A stretch of DNA of 64,000 nucleotides. It comes from Parascedosporium putredinis (taxonomy: Eukaryota > Ascomycota > Sordariomycetes > Microascales > Microascaceae). The stretch is taken from positions 992,001 through 1,056,000 of the forward strand of contig CASHTG010000010.1 of NCBI GenBank assembly GCA_949357655.1. Direction: 5' to 3'. This document shows, one piece after another, positions 13,047 to 23,602 of the stretch. Under the pieces are notes generated by a model that saw only the letters and a program-made list of their open reading frames with translations, did not search any database and was not told where the DNA came from. A program made the translations under genes and the position numbers. The stretch's first letter is position 1; every line of letters starts with the position of its first letter.

Positions 13047-14020
13047 ACGGCGATGTGGAGAGGGAACACGCGGGTTCGATTTGATCCTACCTCGTCTCCT
13101 ATTGCCTTTATTTTTGTTCCATGCGGATTTATGAGAATGCATAGCAGGCAATTTGCAACGAAGCCATGTCTTGACGGACTACAAAAGAGGACCGGAGATT
13201 TCGGCGGAAGGGCCTTCCGACCACATGAGCACGAAGCGTTTGAGGCGACGAGTTCAAACAACACACTATTTGAAACAAAATTTCACTAATTCACTCCGAG
13301 GAAGAAAGGAAAAGGAGGGGCAGGTGAGGGACGGCCCAAGCAGCCTGGGACGAGTGTATGTATAAATGGTTTTGCTTATTGAGAAGGAAAATTGGAAGCG
13401 AAAGATCGGATCAGATATGGTATGAGTGAGAGCGATCGGCTCATCATGATGGAAAATGGCGTTAAGCGGTTGTTGGCCTGCGGCTTTTCTTTTCTTCGGG
13501 CCTCTGTTTTTGTTTCATTGTTCTGGGATATCTCGAAGGCTTCATTTGCCTCTTTTTTGTTGGAAATTCTATACCACGATTGCAAGAAAACCTCTACTCA
13601 TGCGAATATATATTTTTATCTATCAACTCTGAAAGTATCCTTCTTCCGAAAACATTCTCAATATCCGCTCTATTACCCCAAAAAGCCTCCGGTCAACGCG
13701 GATACGACCGATACGCAAGAAGCGTTATATAGTTTGAAGAGTACAAGGCAGCAGAGGCAACTTGGCATACATGGCCTGCCTGTTATGGCATGGGATATCC
13801 CCAGAGAAGAATGAAGAGGAGCGGGAGAAAAATGATATTGAGGGACGGGACCAGAAACCATCAAATACCTACTCCCCTCCTATCGTTGGATTAGACTTGG
13901 CTGTTGCCAACCTTCTCCTCTCTTCCCCTCGCAACGAGGGAGGGGATTTGACGGGAACGGATGAGGGTCAAGAGATACATGATGAGGTTGTCGGAGCCGG
14001 AATCCATAGCTGAGGACGTT
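13047..14020. other. Intergenic, 3' flank of the bHLH gene
   Basis: AT-richer than the gene and without a convincing frame. It presumably contains the bHLH 3' UTR and polyadenylation site; AATATATATTTTTATC near 13,605 is an example of A/T-rich sequence. Nothing else is recognised. Confidence 0.4.
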
Positions 14021-14057
14021 GGAAGAGTTTGGAAGAGTTTGGAAGAGTTTGGAAGAG
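14021..14057 (+). repeat. Tandem 10-nt repeat
   Basis: GGAAGAGTTT occurs three times in perfect tandem followed by a fourth partial copy GGAAGAG. It lies in non-coding sequence. No function is apparent. Confidence 0.95.
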
Positions 14058-14229
14058 AGGGCGAGGGCTGAGGTGCAATCCGGCGGCTGGGAGGATGTCG
14101 GCCGAGATTTGGCGGCGGAGCCGAAGGGTGGGGCACGGCCGGCATTCCGGCTTTCGTCACGCCGAAGAAGGGGAAAAAAGGGAGAGAAGGGGGGCAGTAG
14201 TACCATTGCGCTATTCTATACGAGGCGGG

Positions 14230-15450
14230 ACTTGTATAAATAATTTAGCATTAAGGCGAGAACATCAAGTTAGGGCCTCATAAAACCCCCTTCCCCACGA
14301 GAACGGGGATCCCTGTGCTCCTTCCTAGGATCCGTTACCAGCCCTCACGGAAGATGACTCGTAGTCTATGCTACGTCTGGTGGGGAGGGTAGGAAACGCA
14401 CCTCCGCCGACGGTACGCGTCACGCGTCTCTTACAAAGTCGCAGAGATGTGTCCCGGTGAGGCGCCTTGCTAAGAGGGCCCGAGACAAGACTCGGCTCGG
14501 ACACCGCTCCGCCCGAACGCGTAAGGCCCGGACCCAACCGCGCCCTTGTATCGGCCGCTACTTCGGCCCGTCTCTAATACTCTTTGGTGTCGAACTCGCA
14601 CAGCGCCTAGAGGTACGAGTCTCCGCTCCCCCTGTTTTCCCCACTTTCCTCCCCGTCTTCCCGCTCGAGGCCCGCTTCATCCTATAAGTGCGGTTGCGCT
14701 TTCGCGGAGGAGTATCCCGAGAATGCAGTCTCTTTCCGCCCGGTGCCGGGGAAAGATGACGGCGCTCGCATCTAGTCTCTGAGCCCAGACCATATACCTT
14801 ACTGTTTCCCTGGGCTTCCCTTTGCTTTCCCCTTATACGCCACAAGATGCTACTCATCTTCCACGGTATCTCGTCATCTTAGGACCCTTAACAACGTCTA
14901 CTTACATCTCTCGCAACTGTTACTCATACAAGTCGGGCCTCAAAAAACCCCACGCGAAACCCCCGTCTGATAACGTCGCCACGTTGCCGCTCAAGGCGGA
15001 TACTAGCCCTGAGCATCCGCATATTGCCGCAGATTTGCCCTACCCGCCGGTCTTGCCACAAGCTCAAGCTCCTTCTTTCACTCGAAGCTCCGATATCCTC
15101 CCATCTGTTCCTCTCTACATCTTACTACATGTCAATAGTAGGAGAAAAGAAGGGAAAAGAGGGCCTAGTCTGAAGGCAAGCATCGGCGCAGAGTTCAACT
15201 GATATGGCTAAGGCAATCGTAGCAGGAGAGCTAGTTGCCTCTCTAGTCCAGCAGCAGCGTTCAGGAGGCAAGGAATCAAGGAGCCTCATTCTAGTGTCCC
15301 GCGACGAGCGACGAGTCACGGCCAAAACAGATCCAAAGTCAAAAGGGTGGAGCGAGGATGTGTTCTTGAAGTCTTTCATTAAGCTAGCTAGCTGCCAGTA
15401 CCTGCCTATATCCCTGCTCAATAAATATATAGCTTCTCATGTTTGAGAAG
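14230..15450 (+). other. Coding-like patch of unknown origin, possible element relic
   Basis: This 1.2-kb patch differs from its surroundings. GC-rich sequence at 14.3-14.7 kb is followed by two back-to-back plus-strand frames, 14822-15202 (126 codons) and 15204-15446 (80 codons). They read more like protein than the neighbouring intergenic sequence: a P/A-rich stretch (PPVLPQAQAPSF, KKPHAKPPSDN), then MAKAIVAGELVASLVQQQ and DPKSKGWSEDVFLKSFIKLA. The frames abut at a TGA-TATG junction and could be one frame broken by an indel. The patch ends at a perfect 8-bp hairpin (15432-15451). I recognise no domain. A decayed retroelement gag-like fragment or a lineage-specific gene are both possible; neither is shown. 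Confidence 0.25.
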
Positions 15451-15451
15451 C
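15432..15451. repeat. Perfect 8-bp inverted repeat with 4-nt loop
   Basis: GCTTCTCA, loop TGTT, TGAGAAGC. It lies at the end of the coding-like patch, just after an AATAAATATATA stretch. It could fold in RNA or be an element end. The 12-mer TTGAGAAGCCAA formed by its right arm and flank recurs at about 19,199. Confidence 0.7.
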
Positions 15452-16308
15452 CAATCCTGTGCTCCTCGATGGTAGGGTAGAGGCACGAGATGGCGCGTAT
15501 GGGATACATCTGTATATCCTCAACAACCTCACCGCCACGCGCATCATCCTATCCCTCCAAACAGGGACCATCTTCAAATACTTGCGAAAAACCTCGCATT
15601 CTCCTATTTTCATACCACCCATAGCCACAGATCCATAGGAACAAACAAGAAATGATGAGGTGTAAAGAAAAAGGGGAGAGGGGCCAAGAAACGACGAGAA
15701 AGGAGAGAAAAGTCAACTAGGTAGCAAGGACGCGAGGGAACACAAATGTTTCCTCCGTTCTATTAGAGGCGGCCAATCCACTCCTGCGCATTAATATCCG
15801 CCTAGGCGACGACGATACACGCAAACGCAACTAACACCCCCTGTGCCGATGAACCAAAGCCAACCCGACCTGAGCCTTGCCAAACCAACCCTAAACCGAG
15901 AGAGAAAGCCGTGAATGTACTGGGGAATATGGATGAAACAAAAGAACAAAGGAAAAGAGTAGGGCACGATGGTGTAGACTGAAAAAAATATATGTGATGA
16001 CATGTACAGCAGACATGGCGCCATCCTCGAGTGACGGGGGTATTACCATTATCTAGGGGTGCGGCGTGCAAAAATGCCCGCAAATGTAAAAAGGGTAGTG
16101 AATTGGGGGTAGAAATGGAGGGAGGGGAAAGGTCTCGGTTCAAAATTCTTAGCCCTATGAGCACATCTAATCATAACCAACAGCTAAATCGGTTGAGTAT
16201 GGTAGGTGACAAGGGGGACGAGAGCCGAGTGAGGGAGATGACAAAAAGATAAGAGTGAATTGAATCAGATGCGATTCAAAGTGACGACGCGCCGCAGGGT
16301 TGCAAGGC
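15452..16308. other. Intergenic, 3' flank of the C2H2 gene
   Basis: No credible frame. Read on the minus strand it follows the stop codon of the zinc-finger gene, so it should carry that gene's 3' UTR. Nothing further is recognised. Confidence 0.4.
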
Positions 16309-18038
16309 TCATTGAGGACCAAAATACTGGACCATGGGCCACTCGGAGTGGACTTGATTGGGTTGTTGCATGCTGCCATCGTCAACCACCGTGGTAGCGA
16401 AGCTCTCCCAATCTTCCAGCATGAGGCCGCTGCCAGCTTGCGACTGGAGATAGTCGATGTTGATCATGGGGGCGCCAGTCATGGGGTTAGCCTCGCTAGG
16501 AGGTGGGGGTGAGGGCCCGCTCTAGGGAAGACCGCCTCAGAGGTTGCTGAGACATCGGGCGAGGGGCCGTGTTAGTGGGACTGAACATAGATGGCTGCAT
16601 CATAGCCGGATTTCCAAAGGGCCCGGGAAATCCAGATGAGGGCGATGTCGGTTCGCCCATCAACATGCCGTGTTGCGGTTGTGGGGGAATATTGGTGCCG
16701 GGGGTGACAGGCGATAATGTCGACTCAGGCGGCGTGGGATACGAGGTGGCATTCGCCGCGGCAACGACGGAGGCAGTGTCGACGCAGGTTGTTGGGCCTC
16801 CGAAGCCGTTATTTATGAAGACAACATCGGCAAGATCGTAAGCAACTCGTACAATGCCTTCAGCATCGGTGCTTGAGCCCGAGAAGAATTCGAGAAGATC
16901 TTGGAGCTGGCCTGGGCACTCGTTTTCCATGAAGCCTTGCGCTCTCCCAGTCTTGGTGGGATTCCAGCTGAATTGTGCCTGTCGCCCTGCGAAGTCGCCT
17001 TGCTTCTCTCCCAAAACATCCTTCCAAGCTTCGTGGATGAGCGGTTGGTGAAGCAGCCCATAAATGACTCGAGAATGGGTCCAGTCCGCCTTCGTCTTGC
17101 CTGCTTCGAAGTGCCTAGCAACATGCTCCACGTGTCGTTCCCTGGAAGGATGGAGAGCAGCACAGAAGCCGCAAGCCCAGTACTTCCGCTTTCTGAGATA
17201 CTTGACAACTTGCTCGGAATGGGGGCATGTCTTGCACCCATGCGACGCCTTGTGGTGTTGGTTGAAAGTATTGGCTCCCCAGAAGCTACGGTTGCAACCC
17301 GGCTCGGGGCACGGATACTTCTTCCATCTCTCGTGAAATTCTTCTTCGTGCCTCTTCCAGTCGTATTTTCTCTTGAATCTCGTTTCACATGAAGTACACC
17401 AATAGAAGTTGAGCCTTCCGGTAGGCCAGCCGGCGGGATTTTGTGCAGCAGCCGGTGGCGACGTCGTTCCGGACTGCCCTGGCTGGAGCGCTTGTGACTG
17501 AGCGAGGGGGAGGAAGACTGAGAGTAATGCGTGGCGCCTGAGGAGGTGGACGCGAAGGAGGGTATTGGACCAGATGCTAGCCCGGCCGGACGATCCAGAG
17601 CTTGTCGACGACACAGAAATACGCGGACGGTGGTGATAAGGGCCTGGCTTGGCCCAGTAAACGTTCTGGGGTGCTGGGGGAGCTAAGAAGGGTCATGTTA
17701 ACAAAAGGACAGGCCGGCTTGCGAGAAGACCGAGGATCATGGAGAGAAAAAGAAATCGTACCATTCACCGCTGATGTGTCCAGCGACTGTTGTTCCTGCT
17801 TCACTTCTGGCAAAATACCATCACCGGGCCGCGTTAGCAAAGTCTGGTGGTGTTGCTGCACGGGTTGTTGTTGCTGCTGCTGCTGAGGTTGTTGAATCAT
17901 GGTCTGAGGAGCTTCTGGGCCGGTTGGGCTCGAAGTGGCAACGAGGTTGAAAAGAGCCTCACGAGAGAGGCCTAGATCCATCATCGCCAGGATCTTCTGC
18001 CTCGCCTCCTTGAGGACCTCAGCCGGGGCCTCATTCAT
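16309..18038 (-). CDS. C2H2 zinc-finger transcription factor
   Basis: Predicted nuclear regulator. Exon 1 is 18038-17762 (MNEAPAEVLKEARQKILAMM, then a polyglutamine run from CAG/CAA codons). A 79-nt intron (GTACGA..TTAG) follows, and exon 2 is 17682-16309. The zinc-finger region spans about residues 185-300: C-x2-C-x12-H-x4-H in CTSCETRFKRKYDWKRH, then C-x4-C-x12-H-x4-H in CPEPGCNRSFWGANTFNQHH, then a third finger-like CGFCAALHPSRERHVEH. A conserved-looking block follows (TGRAQGFMENECPGQLQDLL). The C-terminus is S/P-rich and ends in an acidic segment (LMLEDWESFATTVVDD). The frame breaks at 16505-16509: C5 on the coding strand gives an early TAG, while C4 reads on through SEANPMTGAPMINIDYLQSQ to a TGA at 16309. 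The corrected length is 549 residues. A Ser-rich segment at about 17470-17565 reads better in another frame, suggesting two compensating indels. Confidence 0.9.
17850..17886 (-). repeat. CAG/CAA repeat coding polyglutamine
   Basis: Glutamine codons in exon 1 of the zinc-finger gene (QQPQQQQQQQPVQQHHQ on the minus strand). Such tracts are common in fungal activators and tend to vary in length between strains. Confidence 0.85.
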
Positions 18039-19250
18039 GACGGCGGCGCTTGTATGTTGACAGATTTTAACGTTACGTCGTTGAGTTAATCTCGTTCCCT
18101 TCCCTCCTGAAATCGAGTTGGGGCAGGTGGCGGTCGATGGAAGGCGACGCGCCTAGCTGTGATAGCAGAGTCCGATTAACCCGCGTCGATCAATAAGGCT
18201 GGCCGATTCCGCGTTGTCGGGTTTCTTGAACTGCAAGACGCGTGTAAATCACTTCGTTCCGTCCCGGCAAAGAATGGCGGATGGTGATGTTGGCGTCGTC
18301 GAGGTGCGGTTGACGAAAGGTGGGCCGACGGTGAGAGAAGATGCCCGTGGTTATTGGATTGGCTTGGGAGGGCGTGGGTTGTTCAAGAAATCGAATTGAA
18401 TGAATAATGAAGAGGAGTCGAGTTTGGGGGAGGAGGGTAGTAATGGGCGCCAGGGGAGCAAGGGGAGGGTTGGACAGGCACCTTGCTGAAGGTGGTTTAA
18501 TTCGGATCCGCCCAGGTCGCCTTGGTCCACACGCGTAATCAAAGGACCAGTCGAAAATACGGGAAGGGCGGGAGGGAGTGTGGTGGAAGAGTGGAAGGGG
18601 GAGGGGGGCGTGGGAGATTTTCAAGCAGAAAAAGAGGTCAGTGTGTACGAGAAAGTACCTCGCTCGTCCTTGTGCGAAGCCGAGGGCCAGCGTCCCGAAA
18701 GGGAGAAACAGTGGAGTTGGCAAGCTGTCGGGTGGAATTTCGTGCCAGGGCCACACAACAAGCCGATGTACAAGTTTCTGCACAAACAGACCAAGGATGA
18801 GCTTGGGCGGTAGTGGCAAGGTACCGACCTGAACACTTCAACCGGGAGCTTCTAAGAATCTCGGGATCGAGGATCGAGGATAGGTGCAGGAAGGAATGTT
18901 AAGGAGTTCCGCTGCAGTGGGTCGTGCCCACGGATGCTTCTTCGAAATGAGGAGTCCCAAGGTCAACGCTCGGGTACGAGGGGAGGAGATGGAAGAAAGA
19001 AAGTAAAGAGAAAAAAGGCTGATCAGACCCTGCTGAAGACGAGGATGTAAGAAACGAATCGATGTCCAGCACGAGGTCGGTTGGTGCAAAGGCTAATAAT
19101 ACGCGAACAATCTCTCTTGGTGTGGAAGAAGTTGCGAAGTCCGGTGGTCAAAGGATGAAGTGAAAGTGTTCGGTCTGAACTGTGTCTTTGTGTGAAGCTT
19201 GAGAAGCCAACCCTATTATATCAAAGTAATACAACAACGGCCTCTCTAAG
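18039..19250 (-). promoter_or_regulatory. Probable promoter and leader of the C2H2 gene
   Basis: Read on the minus strand, the sequence before the start codon has long CT-rich runs at about 18.95-19.05 kb and 18.4-18.6 kb, and a TTTGATATAATAGGG stretch near 19,225 that could serve as a TATA-like element. Several short ATG frames precede the gene. The transcription start is not determinable from sequence. Confidence 0.3.
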
Positions 19251-22200
19251 GCCAGTGGTCGCCAGAAGAAGAGGAGGGAGGATGATGGATCGAGGAGAGA
19301 CTCGAGCAAGAAAAAGGGAGGAAGGAGGGGGATCAGTCGCCAGTTATGTGTTCGAGACAGCCGCCTTTGACCTCGCTGGACGGAACGGCCACAAGATGTT
19401 GATTTTGGGGGTCGGCGCATGGTGTTATGGCTCTCGACTCCGCGAGGTGAGGTGGGCTCACCTTGCCAGGGTCATGTCAACCAAGTGTAGGGGCGGGCAT
19501 GGAGCGTGAGGCGTGGACCGATGTGCATCAATTGATCCATCTACGAGTTTGGAGTATGGAGAAGGGAACCACACAATCGAACAAGAGAGGGGCAGGCAAG
19601 GAAAGAGCCTGCCTCCCTTGGGGAGAGCACAACCCGCCAACTGCACTGCGGGTTTCTGGGATCCAAAACACCCCTTCCCGCCCTTGCACCCAAAGCACTC
19701 CAGGTCTCTTTAAACTTTGGCTGGGCCTCTCAACTCCTCGCGGCGCTTTTCTGGCTCGGGCTGCAGCACTCAGAACACAGCGAACAACCATCGTCCCTCG
19801 ATGGGGAGGAATGGAACCACCCACTTCAAAGTGTCTCGAGTGGTGCGCACCCTCCTCGTTGGCCAACCCTGCAGGCACAGGGCCAACAGACGGAAGAGCC
19901 TGTTATGATAGCGTACCAGAGAAGAGCCACATATAGAGGGTATACAAGGTGTGCAGGAGGAGGATCAATTGATCGTTGGGACACCCTCCTATAGCAATGG
20001 TTCTGCTAATACTGGGGGCGGGAGTTGGCACGGCTGGTTGACCATCTCGCCCATTCCCCACGATTCTCTGAGCAGAGCAACCAGACTTTGCAACCCGCGT
20101 GTGGAAAGTTGATGTACGAAGTACCTTTTCGTGCATCTCATTTGCTTTTGGCCCTTTTCTCGTTCTCTCCTCCCCTGGAGTTTTCCCGGAATCCACCTCG
20201 TCAGTCCCTCACTCAGCCAGGTACATCTCCTTCGCCCTTCGCGGATGGGCCCAAAAGTACACACCCCAGATCGAGTGGTGCATTCCTCCACTCTGCTAAT
20301 CGTACACCTCGCAACAACGAACCCAGGGTGCAAAGCTGGCCTGTGCGCAACTCCAGAGGTGATCCGCAGCCGCACCATCCTCATCCATCGCCATCGATTG
20401 ATGTACCACCCGAGTACTTTTCCATTGACAGAGGATGTCGTGCTCAGGGCAAAATGCCTGCACCCTTCGTGACAGGGGTAACAGACAAACTGAATCCTTG
20501 GAGACGGACAACACAAAAAGAAGAAAAAGAGAGAAAGAAAAGGAAAAGAAGAAGAGAAAAGAAAAACCCCCGGAGTGAAGGCCTCTCTCTAGTGGACTGG
20601 AGCAGGAAGGAAAAGGCTACGAGGTCCTATCCGTCCCAGAAACCAAACCCTCCAGGGCGGATGGGAGAAGGGACCAGCGTACCCTGAAGAGGGAGGGATC
20701 GATCACACTCCACGAGAGGAAATAAAGCCCTCGGGAGACACAATCGTGCCCGGCAAAGGCAGCGGGGCACAGAGGTGCGGGATCCTCGACGTCCGTCTCT
20801 CGCTCTCGCTTCCAAGCGGGTTTGTCCTTCTTTCTCGAACTGCTCATCTCGGTCATTACCTAGTCTTTGCTGTCGCCTCACCAAAGGCTCTCGGCTCTCG
20901 TTTGTGTTGGTCTTCGGATTTCAAAAATATCCTCTCACCCGCCCGTTGTCGCTTAATCACCCACTCGAGAGCAGCTCTGTTAAATTGGCCCCTCTCCACT
21001 TTGTCCCGATCCGGATACTCAACTTACCCAACACCATGCCACATCCGCTCCGTTGCTCCCAGTGCCCTTGTAATAATACTAATCTTCCACATTTCGTTTT
21101 CTCGGGAAACAAACCGAGTCTCTGTGACAAGTTGATTTGCTCACAAGAGTGAAATCTTGCAGGGGTGCATTGGATGGCTCAACAAGCTCAATCTTGCCCT
21201 TCGGCCTTTCCTCTCCACTTCTTCAACCAGGGCGATAACGTTGGAACGGCGCATCGAAGCCATGTGCTCGAGATTGGTGTCAGGAAAGAGGTAGATAGAG
21301 TCTAATGGGTCTTCAGAGCCGTCATCCCTTTTGAGGGTCTTTTTTTTTTTTTTCTTTCCATCCGTTGCATTCGCTCATGATGTCTCTCCCGGTCCGGCCC
21401 CTAGTCCGTGCATGTTCAGGTTCAAGCTCGCAGTACATGGCATGAAGGCTTCCCAGTCGGGCAGCCGCCGACATTTCCAGGCACTAGATACCTCTAGCCA
21501 CGTGTTTCGAGGGCCTAGTCCTGAACTTTAGTGTATCGTCTGACCGAAAGTGAGCCAAGCACCTCCCCGGCAATGAGTGTTGAGTGAAGCTAACTCTTGC
21601 ACCATTCCGGGAAGTTGTTCCACCGGGGACAGGGACAGAAACAAGACCATTTGACATCCTGTAAGGGCAAGACATTCATCCCCTCCTTAGCAACGTCGCT
21701 CCCAAACCCAACAGTCGCGGAGGTGGGGGCAACCCGAGCCACAAATCTAACAGGCCGATTCACCCAGAAACGCCCTCCGGAGCTTCAATCACAAAGGAAA
21801 GGGAGAGAGGAAAGAAGAAGAAAATAGGGGTGTAGAATGAAGTTGGAACCTCGACAAGGAAACCTTTTCCCCAGAGCAGGGGGAGGATAACAGACCACAA
21901 CCTGGGGGAACGTGCGCCCTGACTTAGAAACAAAAACGCGCACTGATCCAAGAAACACATCACACTTCTGGTTCCGACCACTCACTGAAGGACCCCAACC
22001 CCGTTGAGAGGAGTGCCCAACTTGTTTTGAAACAGCCCAGTACAGGAAACATTTCTATCGCCCCCTTTGGACCGTACTTTGAATCGTGCCAATGAGGCTC
22101 AAGTACTTGACCATCGGAGGAGGGCAATATCTGCTTGAAGGGCCTGCCACACTGAAGATTTCACACACTCCGAAGGAAAAAACCTTCAGCCCCCTTCATT

Positions 22201-23579
22201 CTTGAAACGTCCTCGTGCTGGTTATTGGTCCAAGCTCAGGTCAACACGCGCCGGCCCTGGGCGTTTGGAGCCTCTTTTTCTTCAATATTTCCTTGAATCT
22301 TTCATCCAGTCCCTAGAGCGCTTGAGGGCTTGAATGGCATCCAATCCTCTTTTGTCGCCTTGGAACGGATCCCCCTTTTTCTTCATTCCACAATCCCCGT
22401 CTTGCGGGTGGGCGAGCCGCCAACTGCAGGCCGGCAAAGTGCCTTGTTAAACGGAGGCATTTGCACCACCACCAAAACCAAAAAAAGAGAGAGAGACAGA
22501 AGAGCTTCTCTTTGCCGTTGGCTCGATTTATCATTAATTGGCGCCAGCGCGGTTTGAAGGCTCCTCCTTGTCTCGTTTAGGAAGGAATCGACAAAGAGTT
22601 GCCGACGCCGAAGATTATCAAGAGCACCACAGATGGATGTTTGCGCCTTTTGCTGCGCATGTTGGAGGGACTGCGCACGGCAGGTTCAAGTCTAGGTAAA
22701 AGTCAAGTATTCGATCAGTACACCACCTACGGATAGAGCCAACGCGCTATGAAGGAAAGGTACCTTTGCTATACCGCACAAGGACGCAAGGCACATATGC
22801 AGCTGACAATTCTTGGACCCCATCAGCCAGTCGGGTTGTCTGCTTTACTTGACACGCCCCGTGCCCCATGTCATTTCATTTCCCCTTTGCTTGCAGCACC
22901 ATGATCGTGACCTCACCGGGTACCTCATCTGTACCTACTTGTAAGCTGACCTTCTTCCTTCCTTCCTCTCAAGAGCAGCAGCGAGAGCCGGGAAAGGGCC
23001 ATCGACTGAAGCATGTCGAGATCCATAGATCTGTTCATTTTCCTTGGTTCTCCCCGCCATTCCATCCCTCACCCAAGGCTTGGTGAGGGAAAGGAGATCC
23101 CCTACATGGAAAGGGAGGACTTTTTGATGGGTTCATCAGCTATGCATCATCTCTTAATGGCCGCTTGTTTCAACGAAACGATGCGCTGCAGCCACATGCA
23201 GCAGAGGAAGTGAGGGAAGCATGTGCGGCGCTTACTTATCTCCCAAAATGCGCCATTCCCCGATATAAATTCGACATCGGAGAGAGGGAGAGAGAGAGAG
23301 GAGCAGGGAGAAAGAAAGAAAAAGAAGAAAAAGAAAAAAAAAACCAAACAAAAGGAAAGAGGGAGACGGCAAGACGATGGAGTGTAGGTGAGTGGATATC
23401 AGAATGAGAGGGGGAAAAGCAAGAGGCAAAACCCAGACATCCGCCTTCCTTTCAGTCACTATCAGAATGTCAAGATTGGGCCTTGTGAATCCAAGTGTCA
23501 AGTGAAATGTGACAGCATCAACAAAATCAGCATCAAAGATCAAGGCTCTAAACTAGTGCTCATGCTTTACTTCTTTCGC

Positions 23580-23602
23580 CATCTTTTTTTTTTTTTTTCT
23601 TA
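23580..23602 (+). repeat. Poly(T) tract
   Basis: A T run of about 15 nt ending in CTTAG. It is one of several T runs of 12 nt or more in the gene-poor block; others lie near 21,341, 30,600 and 31,940. Confidence 0.8.

Noticed and set aside
16496..16535. A 37-nt intron (GTCTTC..CCTAG) as the explanation of the C2H2 3' frame change
   Set aside because: Length modulo 3 fits, but 37 nt is too short for a spliceosomal intron here and the donor is poor. A one-base homopolymer error is simpler.
20025..20687. 220-codon plus-strand open frame
   Set aside because: The C-terminal half is a translated purine run (KEEKERKKRKRRREKK) and the rest shows no protein character.
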